Shown one piece after another: positions 35,503 to 44,469 of a DNA stretch of 64,000 nt; the stretch's first letter is position 1; each line of letters starts with the position of its first letter. The notes beneath the pieces were generated by a model that had not been told where the DNA came from, ran no database searches, and saw only the letters and a list, made by a program, of their open reading frames with translations. Location of the stretch: positions 2,542,001 to 2,606,000 of the forward strand of contig NC_010524.1 of the NCBI RefSeq assembly GCF_000019785.1. Direction: 5' to 3'. The DNA is from Leptothrix cholodnii SP-6. Its GTDB lineage: Bacteria > Pseudomonadota > Gammaproteobacteria > Burkholderiales > Burkholderiaceae_C. A program made the translations under genes and the position numbers.

Positions 35503-36519
35503 ATGCAAATCACCCGCCGCACCCTGCTGGCCGGCACCGGCGCCCTCGCGCTGCCCGGCGTCGCCACCCACGCCCTGGCGCAGAACAAGGCCGAGTTCAC
35601 GCTGAAATACGCCAACAACCTGCCCATCACGCACCCGATGAACGTGCGCGCCACCGAGATGGCGGCGGCGATCCTGGCCGAATCGAAGGGCCGGGTCGAC
35701 CTGAAGGTGTTCCCGAGCAGCCAGCTGGGCACCGACACCGACATGCTGTCGCAGATCCGCTCGGGCGCGATCGACTACTTCACGCTCTCGCCGCTGATCC
35801 TCGGCACGCTGGTGCCGTCGGCGCAGATCAGCGGCGTGGGCTTCGCGTTCAAGGACTACAACCAGGTCTGGGCCGCGATGGACGGTGACCTGGGCGCCCA
35901 CGTGCGCAAGGAGATCGCCGCCAGGTCGACGATGTTCGCGTTCGACAAGATCTGGGACAACGGCTACCGCCAGATGACCAGCAGCGCGCGCGCCATCACC
36001 AAGCCCGAAGACCTCAAGGGCATGAAGATGCGCGTGCCGCCGAGCCCGTTCTGGGTCTCGATGTTCAAGGCCTTCGAGGCGTCGCCGGCCACCATCAACT
36101 TCGCCGAGGTCTACACCGCCCTGCAGACCAAGATCGTCGACGGCCAGGAGAACCCGCTGGCGATCATCGCCACCGCCAAGCTGTTCGAGGTGCAGCAGTT
36201 CTGCTCGATCACCAACCACATGTGGGACGGTTTCTGGTTCCTGGCCAACAAGAAGTCCTTCGAGCGCCTGCCGGCCGATCTGCAGGAGATCGTGACGCGC
36301 AACGTCAACAAGGCCGGCCTGAACCAGCGCGACGACGTGCGCAAGCTCAACGACTCGCTGCTGGGCGAGCTCAAGGCCAAGGGCATGGCGATCAACACCA
36401 CCGACGCCGAGCTGTTCCGCGCCAAGCTGCGCGCGGCCGGTTTCTACGCCGAGTGGCACAAGAAGTTCGGCGACGAAGCCTGGGCGGTGCTCGAGAAGTA
36501 CACCGGCAAGCTGGTCTGA
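35503..36519 (+). CDS. dctP: TRAP transporter substrate-binding protein (DctP family)
   Basis: 338 residues. Twin-arginine-like signal (ITRRTLLAGTGALALPGVATHALA) suggests export, possibly via Tat, to the periplasm. The mature protein follows the DctP layout: YANNLPITHPMN, ESKGRVDLKVFPSSQLG, the ligand Arg region MKMRVPPSPFWVSMF, and FAEVYTALQTKIVDGQENP near 220. It delivers a carboxylate to the permease encoded next. It follows the synthetase by 42 bp in the same operon. GGAGA lies before the ATG. Confidence 0.93.
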   Translation: MQITRRTLLAGTGALALPGVATHALAQNKAEFTLKYANNLPITHPMNVRATEMAAAILAESKGRVDLKVFPSSQLGTDTDMLSQIRSGAIDYFTLSPLILGTLVPSAQISGVGFAFKDYNQVWAAMDGDLGAHVRKEIAARSTMFAFDKIWDNGYRQMTSSARAITKPEDLKGMKMRVPPSPFWVSMFKAFEASPATINFAEVYTALQTKIVDGQENPLAIIATAKLFEVQQFCSITNHMWDGFWFLANKKSFERLPADLQEIVTRNVNKAGLNQRDDVRKLNDSLLGELKAKGMAINTTDAELFRAKLRAAGFYAEWHKKFGDEAWAVLEKYTGKLV

Positions 36520-36528
36520 CCGCCTGCC

Positions 36529-38397
36529 ATGTCCGCCGCCGTCGAACGCTCCGAAACCTTCACCCTGCCCGACGAGGTGCAGGCCACGCTGGCGCGGTCG
36601 CGCCTGATGCTGCCGCTCGAAGCGGCGGCGGCGGCGCTGATGGCGGCCATCATGCTGATGCTGCTGGCGGGGGTGGGCTCGCGCTACCTGCTGTCCGATC
36701 CGCTGGTGTGGGTGGACGAGGCGGTCTCGATCGCCTTCCTGTGGCTGGCGATGCTGGGCTCGGCGATCGCCATCCACCGCAACGAGCACCTGCGGCTGAC
36801 GGTCGGTCTCAACGCCCTGCCCGTGCGGCTGCAGGGCTACGTGCAGGCCTTCGGGCTGATGGTGACGGCGGTGTTCCTGCTGGCGCTGGTGCAGCCGGCG
36901 TTCGAGTACGTCGAGTCGGAAGCCTTCGTCACCACCCCGGCGCTGGAGATCCCCAACAGCTGGCGGGTGGCGGCGATCGCTTTCGGCATCGTCGCGATGC
37001 TGGTGGTGGTGCTGACACACGCCTGGCGCACCTGCACGCTGGCGCAACTGGCGGTCGGCACGGGCGCGGTGGCGGCGGTGGCCGGTGCCTGCTGGGGCGG
37101 CATGCCGGTGCTGGCCGACCTGGGCCACCTCAACATCGTGATCTTCCTGATCGGCTTCGTGGCGGTGTGCCTGGTGGCGGCGGTGCCGATCGCGTTCTGC
37201 TTCGGCATCGGCGCGGTCAGCTTCCTGGCCTTCACCACCCACATCCCGATGGGCGTGATGATCGGCCGCATGGACGAGGGCATGTCGAGCCTGGTGCTGG
37301 TGTCGGTGCCGGTGTTCGTGCTGCTGGGCTGCGTGCTCGATGCCACCGGCATGGGCCGCGCGATCATCGATTTTCTGGCCTCGCTGGTGGGCCACGTGAA
37401 GGGCGGCATGAGCTACGTGCTGCTGGGCTCGCTGTTCATCGTCTCGGGCATCTCGGGCTCCAAGGTGTCGGACATGGCGACCGTCGCGCCGGCCCTGTTC
37501 CCCGAGATGAAACGCCGCGGCCAGAAGCCCAAGGACATGATCGCCCTGCTGTCCACCGGCGCGGCGATGGCCGACACGGTGCCGCCGAGCATCGTGCTGA
37601 TCGTGCTGGGCTCGGTGGCCGGGGTGTCGATCGCCGGGCTGTTCCAGGCCGGCGTGACGGTGGCGCTGGTGCTGCTGCTGGCGCTGGCCGTGCTGGCGCG
37701 CTGGAAGGCCCGCAACGAGGTGCTGCAGCAGGTCAGGCGCGCGCCGCTGGCGCTGGTCGGCCGCACGCTGCTGATCGCCGGCCCGGCGCTGGTGCTGCCC
37801 TTCCTGATCCGCGGCGCGGTGGGCGGCGGCGTGGCCACGGCCACCGAGGTGTCGACGCTGGCGGTGGTCTACGCGATGCTCGTCGGCATGGTGATGTACG
37901 GCGGCATCGGGCCGCGCAAGATCTACGCGATGCTGGTCGAGACCGCGGCCCTCAGCGGCGCGGTGCTGATGATCCTGGGCACCGCGCTGGCGATGGCCTG
38001 GGTGATCACGCAGTCGGGCGTGGCGCAGCAGCTGGCCGTGTTCATGAAGACGCTGCCGGGCGGCGTGTTCGGCTTCATGGCCGTCACGATCGTGATGTTC
38101 CTGATCCTCGGCTGCGTGCTCGAAGGCCTGCCCGCGCTGCTGCTGATGGCGCCGCTGATGTTCCCGATCGCGCGTGCGATGGGCGTCAACGACGTGCACT
38201 ACGCGATGGTGGTGGTGGTGGCCATGAACATCGGTCTGATGATGCCGCCCATCGGCGTGGGCTTCTACATCGCCTGCCGCATCGGCGACGTCTCGCCCGA
38301 CGAGGCGATGGGCGCGATCTGGCCCTACATCGCCGCGCTGATCGTCGGCCTGATCGTGATCGCGGCGGTGCCGGGGATCTCGACCGCCGTGCTCTAA
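36529..38397 (+). CDS. dctM: TRAP transporter fused permease (DctQM)
   Basis: 622 residues. The first about 190 residues form the small DctQ subunit (four membrane segments, DPLVWVDEAVSIAFLWLAMLGSA, NEHLRLTVG), and the remainder the large DctM subunit with about 12 segments (GVMIGRMDEGMSSLVLVSVPVFVLLG, SGSKVSDMATVAPALFPEM, STGAAMADTVPPSIVLIVLG, MPPIGVGFYIACRIG). Both subunits in one chain is a known arrangement of the family. It is a sodium-driven carboxylate uptake permease working with the preceding binding protein, 9 bp upstream. It ends the operon. Confidence 0.92.
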   Translation: MSAAVERSETFTLPDEVQATLARSRLMLPLEAAAAALMAAIMLMLLAGVGSRYLLSDPLVWVDEAVSIAFLWLAMLGSAIAIHRNEHLRLTVGLNALPVRLQGYVQAFGLMVTAVFLLALVQPAFEYVESEAFVTTPALEIPNSWRVAAIAFGIVAMLVVVLTHAWRTCTLAQLAVGTGAVAAVAGACWGGMPVLADLGHLNIVIFLIGFVAVCLVAAVPIAFCFGIGAVSFLAFTTHIPMGVMIGRMDEGMSSLVLVSVPVFVLLGCVLDATGMGRAIIDFLASLVGHVKGGMSYVLLGSLFIVSGISGSKVSDMATVAPALFPEMKRRGQKPKDMIALLSTGAAMADTVPPSIVLIVLGSVAGVSIAGLFQAGVTVALVLLLALAVLARWKARNEVLQQVRRAPLALVGRTLLIAGPALVLPFLIRGAVGGGVATATEVSTLAVVYAMLVGMVMYGGIGPRKIYAMLVETAALSGAVLMILGTALAMAWVITQSGVAQQLAVFMKTLPGGVFGFMAVTIVMFLILGCVLEGLPALLLMAPLMFPIARAMGVNDVHYAMVVVVAMNIGLMMPPIGVGFYIACRIGDVSPDEAMGAIWPYIAALIVGLIVIAAVPGISTAVL

Positions 38398-38401
38398 AAG
38401 G

Positions 38402-39271
38402 TCAATCGAACGCGAGCACCAGCTCGAAGGTCACGAGCACCGGGTTCTGGCCGCGTGCCAGCCGGCCCTGGTGCTGGCCGCCGAGGTAGTCGACCATCGT
38501 GACGTCGATCTCGGCGCGCGGCTGGCCATCGGCATCCGCGACGATGCGGCCCTGGCGCACCAGGGTTTCGGTGACGAAGGGCTCGACGATGCGGCCGTCG
38601 TCGAACACCGCACCCACCGTGCTGCCGACGCCGCCGCGCAGCGTCGCGGTGGAACGGCCGTGCGCGCGGCAGACGGCTTCGAGCGTGCTGCAGACGTCCT
38701 GGTTCGGGCTCAGTCGAACGGCGACCGCGAGTGCTTGATCGGGCGGCGCAGCCGTCGATGCATCGTCCATCGGCAAGGGCTTGAACAGCGAGAAACGTGT
38801 CTCGTCATCGGCGACCACCGTGAAGGCCGCGCCGTGCAGCGCCCAGAGCTCGGCCCGCGCCGGAGCCTCGATCAACACGGCATCTTCGGGCAGCACGTGG
38901 CCGCAGTGGCGCTGGCCGTCGGCGCTGCGCCAGTCGGCGTGGCAATGCAGCCAGGGCCGGCCGTCGGCACGCACGCCGAAGGTGACGGTGGCAGCCTCGA
39001 AACTCACCGGCTCGGCGGCATCGAAGCGGTCGCTGAAATACACCGCGTGCTCGGGCGTGCGCGACAGCGCCGGCATCGCGTAGGCAAACGGAAAGAAGCG
39101 CCCGCCGTGCAGGCGCGCCACGCCGCTGCGTGCGTTCAGCGCGGCCATCGCTTCGTGCAACGCATCGAGCAGCGTCACGCCCGAGCGCAGTTGAACCTCG
39201 CGTGGCGTGAGCGTGACGGGCACGACCGAGGTGTGCAGCGCGGCCGGGCCGGGGTGCTGGATGTGTCGCAT
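38402..39271 (-). CDS. Tandem PCC/DUF296 domain protein
   Basis: 289 residues from the ATG at 39271. Two PCC (DUF296) halves are visible: residues about 15-160 with LLDALHEAMAALNARSG, ARLHGGRFFPFAYAM and HCGHVLPEDAVLIEAPARAELW, and about 175-289 with STATLRGGVGSTVGAVFDDG and FVTETLVRQGRI. The second half lacks the His cluster of the first. PCC proteins are of uncertain function; in plants they bind DNA, in bacteria they occur with CoA or sugar metabolism. It lies 26 bp after an SDR gene on the same strand and converges with the TRAP/thiolase operon, so it may belong to the same pathway. Confidence 0.78.
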   Translation of the reverse strand: MRHIQHPGPAALHTSVVPVTLTPREVQLRSGVTLLDALHEAMAALNARSGVARLHGGRFFPFAYAMPALSRTPEHAVYFSDRFDAAEPVSFEAATVTFGVRADGRPWLHCHADWRSADGQRHCGHVLPEDAVLIEAPARAELWALHGAAFTVVADDETRFSLFKPLPMDDASTAAPPDQALAVAVRLSPNQDVCSTLEAVCRAHGRSTATLRGGVGSTVGAVFDDGRIVEPFVTETLVRQGRIVADADGQPRAEIDVTMVDYLGGQHQGRLARGQNPVLVTFELVLAFD

Positions 39272-39297
39272 GGGCGCCTTTGTCGCGCAGCCGTCGA

Positions 39298-40095
39298 TCA
39301 GCCCAGTGCGCCAGTCTTGCGCAAGGTGGGCAGGCCCACGCCGGCAGCGTCGAAACCGCCGTCCACCGCGATCACCTGGCCGTTGACGTAGCTGGCCGCC
39401 GGGCTGCACAGGAAACCCACCACGTTGGCGATCTCCTCGGTGGTGCCGTAGCGTTCGAGCGGGATCACGTCGTGGTAGTCGGAGCGGATCGCCACGCTGT
39501 GCACCAGCTTGGCCATCTCGGTCTCGACCGGGCCGGGCGCCACCACGTTGCAGCGGATGCCGACCGTGCCGAGTTCGGTGGCGTGCTGCTTGGTCAGGTG
39601 GATCAGCGCGGCCTTGCTGGTGCCGTAGGCCACCCGCAGCGTGCTGGCGCGCAGGCCCGAGATCGAGGCGATGTTGACCACCGCGCCGCCGCCGTTGCGG
39701 CGCATCACCGGCGCCACCGCCTGCGTGCACAGGAAGGGGCCGTCGAGGTTGGTGCCGAGCACGTGCCGCCAGTCGTCGAAGGTGGTCTGGTTGATCGGCT
39801 TGAACACCGCCACGCCGGCGTTGTTAACCAGCGCGTCGATGCGGCCGAAGGTGTCGACCACGCGCGCGGTGGCGGCGTCGACCTGATCGGGCTGCGAGAC
39901 GTCGCAGTGGATCGCCAGCACGCGCGCCGGGTCGTTCAGTTCGCCGGCGGTGCGGCCCAGCGTCTCGGCGTCGATGTCCCACAGCGCGACGCGGTACTCG
40001 TGCGCCAGGAACCAGTGCGCGATGGCCAGGCCGATGCCGCGGGCGCCGCCGGTGACGACGGCGACGGGCTGGTTCGTAACGGGGGTGCTGCTCAT
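39298..40095 (-). CDS. Short-chain dehydrogenase/reductase
   Basis: 265 residues from the ATG at 40095. Classical [19 protein letters not shown] (TGxxxGIG) near residues 13-28, LVNNAGVAV near 90, and catalytic Ser in ASISG, then [11 protein letters not shown] (Tyr-x3-Lys) near 160. The closing [16 protein letters not shown] is also typical. It reduces or oxidises a hydroxy/keto substrate with NAD(P)H. The PCC-domain gene follows. The likely role is a step in the oxidative pathway encoded by the neighbouring thiolase/ligase operon. Confidence 0.92.
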   Translation of the reverse strand: MSSTPVTNQPVAVVTGGARGIGLAIAHWFLAHEYRVALWDIDAETLGRTAGELNDPARVLAIHCDVSQPDQVDAATARVVDTFGRIDALVNNAGVAVFKPINQTTFDDWRHVLGTNLDGPFLCTQAVAPVMRRNGGGAVVNIASISGLRASTLRVAYGTSKAALIHLTKQHATELGTVGIRCNVVAPGPVETEMAKLVHSVAIRSDYHDVIPLERYGTTEEIANVVGFLCSPAASYVNGQVIAVDGGFDAAGVGLPTLRKTGALG

Positions 40096-40207
40096 GGTGG
40101 AGTCTCCTCTCGGGTGTTGTGCTGGAGCGCGATTGTCGTATCGGCTCAGGCCGGTCGCAGCCATCGACCTAAACTCCGTCTTCGATCAACACAAGGAACG
40201 ATCAGAC

Positions 40208-40921
40208 ATGGGCGCGCAATGGAAAGCCAAGCACAAGGACATCGCGGCCAATGCCAAGGGGCGGCTGTTCGGCAAGCTGGCCAAGGACATCATGATCGCG
40301 GCGCGCCACGGCGCCGACCCGGCGGCGAACGCGCGGCTGCGGCTGGTGGTCGAGCAGGCGCGCAAGGTCTCGATGCCCAAGGACACGCTCGAACGCGCGA
40401 TCAAGAAGGGCGCCGGGTTGACCGGTGAATCGGTGCATTTCGAACACGCCATGTACGAGGGCTTTGCGCCGCACCGCGTGCCCGTCATGGTCGAGTGCCT
40501 GACCGACAACGTGAACCGCGCCGCCTCGGAAATGCGGGTGCTGTTCCGCAAGGGCCAGCTGGGCACGTCCGGATCGGTGTCCTGGGATTTTGTCCACGTC
40601 GGCATGATCGAGGCCGAACCCGCCGCCGCCGGTGCCGATCCCGAGCTGGCCGCCATCGAAGCGGGCGCGCAGGACTTCGAGCCGGCCGATGACGAGGGCG
40701 TCACGATGTTCCTGACCGAGCCCGCCGACCTCGACCTGGTCAGCCGCGCGCTGCCGGCGCAGGGTTTCAGCGTCCTGTCGGCCAAGCTCGGCTACAAGCC
40801 CAAGAATCCGATCGACCCGGCCAGCCTGACGGCCGAGCAGCTCGAAGAGGTGGAAACCTTCCTGGCCGCGCTGGACGCGAACGAAGACGTGCAGAACGTC
40901 TTCGCGGGCCTGCAGGGCTGA
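40208..40921 (+). CDS. yebC: YebC/PmpR-family transcriptional regulator
   Basis: 237 residues. Family markers are [27 protein letters not shown] (the second helix of the YebC N-terminus), [29 protein letters not shown] and the C-terminal [28 protein letters not shown]. YebC-type proteins were described as transcription factors and also as translation-associated factors; either role is possible here. The gene is single and is followed by a LysR gene on the other strand. RBS and promoter were not examined in detail. Confidence 0.93.
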   Translation: MGAQWKAKHKDIAANAKGRLFGKLAKDIMIAARHGADPAANARLRLVVEQARKVSMPKDTLERAIKKGAGLTGESVHFEHAMYEGFAPHRVPVMVECLTDNVNRAASEMRVLFRKGQLGTSGSVSWDFVHVGMIEAEPAAAGADPELAAIEAGAQDFEPADDEGVTMFLTEPADLDLVSRALPAQGFSVLSAKLGYKPKNPIDPASLTAEQLEEVETFLAALDANEDVQNVFAGLQG

Positions 40922-40939
40922 GTGTCGCGGGCGGTGCCC

Positions 40940-41824
40940 TCAGTCGTGCAGCAAGGCCTCCATCACCTGGCGCACGATCGACAAGGCCGGCGCCTGCGCG
41001 CGGCCGGCCAGCGTCACCAGGCCGAAGCGCGCGCGCGCGCTCAGGGCCGGCGTCAGTTCCAGTTCGACCAGATCGGGCGCCGCCGCGCGGATCGCCAGCA
41101 GCACGGCGTCGCTTGAGCGCACCACCTCGACCAGGCTGGCGATCTCCTCGCAGCGCAGCGTGACGCATTCGCCGGGGTGCGCCGCCGGGCCGTAGCGTTC
41201 GATCAGGATGCGCGCCACCTCGTCGCTGAGCGGCGTGGAGGCCAGCGGATACGGCCGCAGCGCCTCGAAGCGCAACGCCTTGCGCCGGCGGGTCAGCGGG
41301 TGGTCCGGGCGGCACATGAAGGCGCCGCGCATCTCGGCCAGGCTGTCGACCTGCAGATCGGCGGCCGGCGCCACCGAACGGGCGTCGACCACCAGCGTGT
41401 CGAGCCGGCGCTCGCGCAGGGCTTCGAGCAGGAGACCGGTCTGGCCGCGGGCGATCTCGACCTGCACCCTCGGGTGGTGGGTGGCCATTTGCTGCAGCAG
41501 CGGCGTCATCAGCAGCGCCCCCGGCCCCGATCCCATGCCCACGCGCAGCTTGCCGGCCAGACCCTCGCGCATCTGGCGGCCGCTCGCGCCCAGTTCGTCG
41601 GCATCGAACACCAGTTGGGTGGCGCGGTGCAGCACCTCGCGGCCGAAGGGCGTCAGCTCGTTGCGGCGGCCGACGCGATCGAACAGCGGCTGGCCGAGTT
41701 CGTCCTCCAGCGCACGGATGCTGCGGCTGAGCGCGGGCTGGGTCAGGAACAGCGCCTCGGCCGAGCGGCTGAACGAGCCGCTTTCGGCCAGCGCGATCAG
41801 GTGGCGGAGCTGGACGAGGGTCAT
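40940..41824 (-). CDS. LysR-family transcriptional regulator
   Basis: 294 residues. N-terminal winged helix is clear: TLVQLRHLIALAESGSFSRSAEALFLTQPALSRSIRALEDELG in pieces, then the effector domain (GMGSGPGALLMTPLL near 98, FMCRPDHPLTRRRKAL near 180). It lies back-to-back with a Bug-type binding protein and an M20 amidohydrolase (149-bp gap) and most likely regulates them. The shared gap contains two CAATGCATT words that could form its binding site. Confidence 0.92.
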   Translation of the reverse strand: MTLVQLRHLIALAESGSFSRSAEALFLTQPALSRSIRALEDELGQPLFDRVGRRNELTPFGREVLHRATQLVFDADELGASGRQMREGLAGKLRVGMGSGPGALLMTPLLQQMATHHPRVQVEIARGQTGLLLEALRERRLDTLVVDARSVAPAADLQVDSLAEMRGAFMCRPDHPLTRRRKALRFEALRPYPLASTPLSDEVARILIERYGPAAHPGECVTLRCEEIASLVEVVRSSDAVLLAIRAAAPDLVELELTPALSARARFGLVTLAGRAQAPALSIVRQVMEALLHD

Positions 41825-41838
41825 GCGAGGGGGCGCCG

Positions 41839-41882
41839 CAATGCATTCATCCGAATCATGCTATCGCATAGAACAATGCATT
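41839..41882. promoter_or_regulatory. Paired CAATGCATT elements in the LysR/Bug divergent promoter
   Basis: CAATGCATT occurs at 41839-41847 and again at 41874-41882, start-to-start 35 bp; each contains the palindrome AATGCATT. Between them is CATGCTATCGCATAG, another partly symmetrical word with T-N11-A spacing. LysR proteins bind two such half-sites in front of the gene they control, so this is the probable operator region. It is inferred from position and symmetry only. Confidence 0.5.
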
Positions 41883-41973
41883 GGACTGGCGGAGTCCGGC
41901 TTCCTACGATGGCCCCATGCCTCGACCCGAATGGTTCGGCCCGGGGCGGCCGGAATCCGGCGCAGGAGTGGAC

Positions 41974-42957
41974 ATGAACCCGATCCTCAAACGCTCGCTC
42001 GCCCTGGTGGGCGGACTCGTGCTGGCCTGCGGCGCAGCATTGGCGCAGACCTGGCCGGCCAAGCCGGTCAACCTGATGGTGCCCTACCCGGCCGGCGGTC
42101 CGTCGGACGCGATCGCGCGCATCTTCTTCAACCCGCTGGGCAAGGAGCTCGGCCAGCAGGTGCTGGTGGAGAACCTCGGCGGCGTCAGCGGCGCGCTGGC
42201 GGCGCAGAAGGTGCTCGCAGCCCCGGCCGACGGGCACTTCATCTTCCAGGGTTCACCCAACGAGGTGATCCTGTCGCCGCTGGCCAACGCCGCGGTCAAG
42301 CTCAAGACCGAGGATTTCCGGCTGGTGCACCCGGTGGCCGACGCGGTGATGGTGTTCGTGACGCGCAAGGACCTGGGCGTCAACAGCGTCGACGAGCTGA
42401 TCGCGCTGGCGCGCAAGTCGGGCGAGCGGCCGCTCACCTACGGCAGCGTGGGCGTGGGCTCGCTCTACCACCTGATCCTGGAGAACGCGCAGCAGATCAC
42501 CGGCGTCAAGCTGCAGCACGTGCCGTACAAGGGCAACGCGCCGCTGCTGCAGGACATCGCCGGCGGCCAGGTCGACTTCGCGGTGCTGGTCTACAGCGCC
42601 GGCATGGGAGCGCTCGGTGATCAGGGCAAGCTCAAGGTGATCGGCCAGCTCGGCGCGCAGCGCTCGGAGCTGCTGAAGAACGTGCCCACCGCCAGCGAAG
42701 GCCAGGCGCTGAAGAACTTCTCGTACAAGATCTGGACCGGCTTCATGGTGCCCAAGAACACGCCCGAGGACGTGGTCGTGCGCCTGCACGCCGCCATCGG
42801 CAAGACCTTGCAGGACCCGACCGTGCGCGCGCAGCTCGCAGCGCAGACGCAGCTGGCATCGGCGCCGATGTCGCTGGCCGACTCGGCCAGGTTCTTCGCC
42901 GCGGAGACGGCGCGCTACCGCGCCATCGCCAAGTCGATCGAGCTGCAGCCCCAATAA
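41974..42957 (+). CDS. Bug/TctC-family tripartite tricarboxylate-type substrate-binding protein
   Basis: 327 residues from the ATG at 41974 (CAGGAG 6 bp upstream). Signal peptide LVGGLVLACGAALAQ, then WPAKPVNLMVPYPAGGPSDAIAR near residues 27-49, the fingerprint of Bug proteins; YGSVGVGSLYHLILENAQ and HVPYKGNAPLLQDIAGGQVDF near 160-180 complete the pattern. It binds an organic acid in the periplasm. The membrane components of the transporter are not adjacent, which is common for Bug genes. The M20 hydrolase follows after 29 bp. Confidence 0.93.
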   Translation: MNPILKRSLALVGGLVLACGAALAQTWPAKPVNLMVPYPAGGPSDAIARIFFNPLGKELGQQVLVENLGGVSGALAAQKVLAAPADGHFIFQGSPNEVILSPLANAAVKLKTEDFRLVHPVADAVMVFVTRKDLGVNSVDELIALARKSGERPLTYGSVGVGSLYHLILENAQQITGVKLQHVPYKGNAPLLQDIAGGQVDFAVLVYSAGMGALGDQGKLKVIGQLGAQRSELLKNVPTASEGQALKNFSYKIWTGFMVPKNTPEDVVVRLHAAIGKTLQDPTVRAQLAAQTQLASAPMSLADSARFFAAETARYRAIAKSIELQPQ

Positions 42958-42986
42958 GCACGGACCAGACGGACGACGAGGCCACC

Positions 42987-44195
42987 ATGAGCAGCTACCT
43001 GCTGGACGCGATGCAGACGCGCATCGGTGAGTTCATCCACCTGCGCCGCGACATCCACCGCCATCCCGAACTCGCCTTCGAGGAGCACCGCACCGCCGCG
43101 CTGGTGGCCGACAAGCTCGAAGGCTGGGGCTACGAGGTCGAACGCGGTGTGGGCGGCACCGGCGTCGTCGCGCGGCTGGTGCGCGGCGAGACCGACGAGA
43201 AAGGCACACGCCGCCTCGGCCTGCGTGCCGACATGGACGCGCTGCCGATCACCGAGGCCAGCGGCGCCGAATGGGCCAGTTGCAAGCCGGGCCTGATGCA
43301 CGCCTGCGGCCACGACGGCCACACCGCGATGCTGCTGGCCGCTGCCCGTCAGCTGGCCGAACACGGCCGCTTCAACGGCACGCTGAACCTGATCTTCCAG
43401 CCCGCCGAAGAGGGTGGCGGCGGCGCGCTGCGCATGATGGAAGACGGGCTGTTCGAGCGTTACCCGTGCGACGCGATCTTCGCGATGCACAACATGCCCG
43501 GCGTGCCGCAGGGTCGTCTGGTGCTGCGCGAAGGCGCGGCGATGGCATCGAGCGACTACGCCACCATCACGCTCGACGGCATCGGCGGCCACGGCGCGAT
43601 GCCGCACCGCGCGGCCGACCCGATCGTGGCGGCGGCCGGCATCGTGATGGCGCTGCAGAGCATCGTCTCGCGCAACGTCGACCCGCTGCAGATGGCGGTG
43701 GTCACGGTGGGTGCGCTGCATGCGGGCAAGGCCAACAACGTGATCCCGGCCAGCGCCACGCTGGAGCTGAGTGTGCGTGCGCTCGACCGCGAGGTGCGCG
43801 TGCTGCTGGCGCAGCGCATCAAGGCGCTGGTGGCCGCGCAGGCCCAGAGCTACGGCGTCACCGCCCGCATCGACTGGCGGCCGGGTTACGCGGTGCTGGT
43901 CAACAGCGCGGCGGAAACCGCCTTCGCACGCGAGGTGGCGATCGACCTGGTCGGCGCCGACCGCGTCACGCAACAAGGCCCGGCGCTGAGCGGCAGCGAG
44001 GATTTCGCCTTCATGCTCGAACGCGTGCCGGGCAGCTACCTGCTGATCGGCAACGGCGATGGCGCGAGCCCGGGTGCCTGCATGGTGCACAACCCCGGCT
44101 ACGACTTCGACGACGCCAACATCGCCATCGGCGCGGCCTACTGGGTGGCGCTGACCGAACGATTCCTGTCGATCCCTGAGAACAGCGAGGGCTGA
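42987..44195 (+). CDS. M20-family metallo-amidohydrolase
   Basis: 402 residues, hippurate hydrolase/N-acyl amino acid amidohydrolase type. RRDIHRHPELAFEEHRTA near residues 17-34 opens it; metal ligands are in HACGHDGHTAMLL near 109-121 (Cys/His), PAEEGGGGAL near 142 (Glu-Glu) and SGSEDFAFMLER near the end. The GIGGHGAMPHRAADP loop near 195 is in the dimer domain. It would hydrolyse the amide bond of a small N-acyl substrate brought in with the Bug protein encoded upstream. The real substrate is not known. Confidence 0.93.
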   Translation: MSSYLLDAMQTRIGEFIHLRRDIHRHPELAFEEHRTAALVADKLEGWGYEVERGVGGTGVVARLVRGETDEKGTRRLGLRADMDALPITEASGAEWASCKPGLMHACGHDGHTAMLLAAARQLAEHGRFNGTLNLIFQPAEEGGGGALRMMEDGLFERYPCDAIFAMHNMPGVPQGRLVLREGAAMASSDYATITLDGIGGHGAMPHRAADPIVAAAGIVMALQSIVSRNVDPLQMAVVTVGALHAGKANNVIPASATLELSVRALDREVRVLLAQRIKALVAAQAQSYGVTARIDWRPGYAVLVNSAAETAFAREVAIDLVGADRVTQQGPALSGSEDFAFMLERVPGSYLLIGNGDGASPGACMVHNPGYDFDDANIAIGAAYWVALTERFLSIPENSEG

Positions 44196-44220
44196 TCGAA
44201 AGCCCTAGACTCACGACCCT

Positions 44221-44406
44221 GCAGGAGAGTGCCGCGTCGATGACGCGGCCACCGAAGGCGCAAACTCCCATGAACGCTCAGGTCCAACACTGCACACACA
44301 CCACGCCGTCTGGAGAGACGTCACGCCCGTGACGCACCGAAGGAGCAAGGCCCCGGCACAGCGCCGCGCGGCTGAAACTCTCAGGTATCAAGGACAGGGG
44401 GAGCGG
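44221..44406 (+). ncRNA. gcvT-type riboswitch: Tandem glycine riboswitch
   Basis: Two aptamers are visible. Aptamer 1 starts GCAGGAGAGTGCC at 44221 and contains CACCGAAGGCGCAAACTCC and GCTCAGGTCCAACAC to about 44291. Aptamer 2 starts CTGGAGAGACG at about 44310 and contains GACGCACCGAAGGAGCAAGG, GAAACTCTCAGGTATCAAGGACAG to about 44406. GGAGAG, ACCGAAGG-GCAA and AACTCTCAGGTA-AAGGACAG are the conserved words of the glycine aptamer. The dadA start is about 64 bp downstream, so it acts in its leader, most likely as an on-switch when glycine is high. Confidence 0.93.
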
Positions 44407-44469
44407 CAAACGCACGGCCCGATGGCATCGAAGCCACGGTGTCGTGCGGCCGATCCTGGAGCACAGCTC

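Noticed and set aside
33829..38199. A 1,456-codon open frame on the minus strand
   Set aside because: It is antisense to the acyl-CoA synthetase and TRAP transporter genes; its sequence is His/Arg/Gln-rich without any domain, an effect of high GC at third codon positions.
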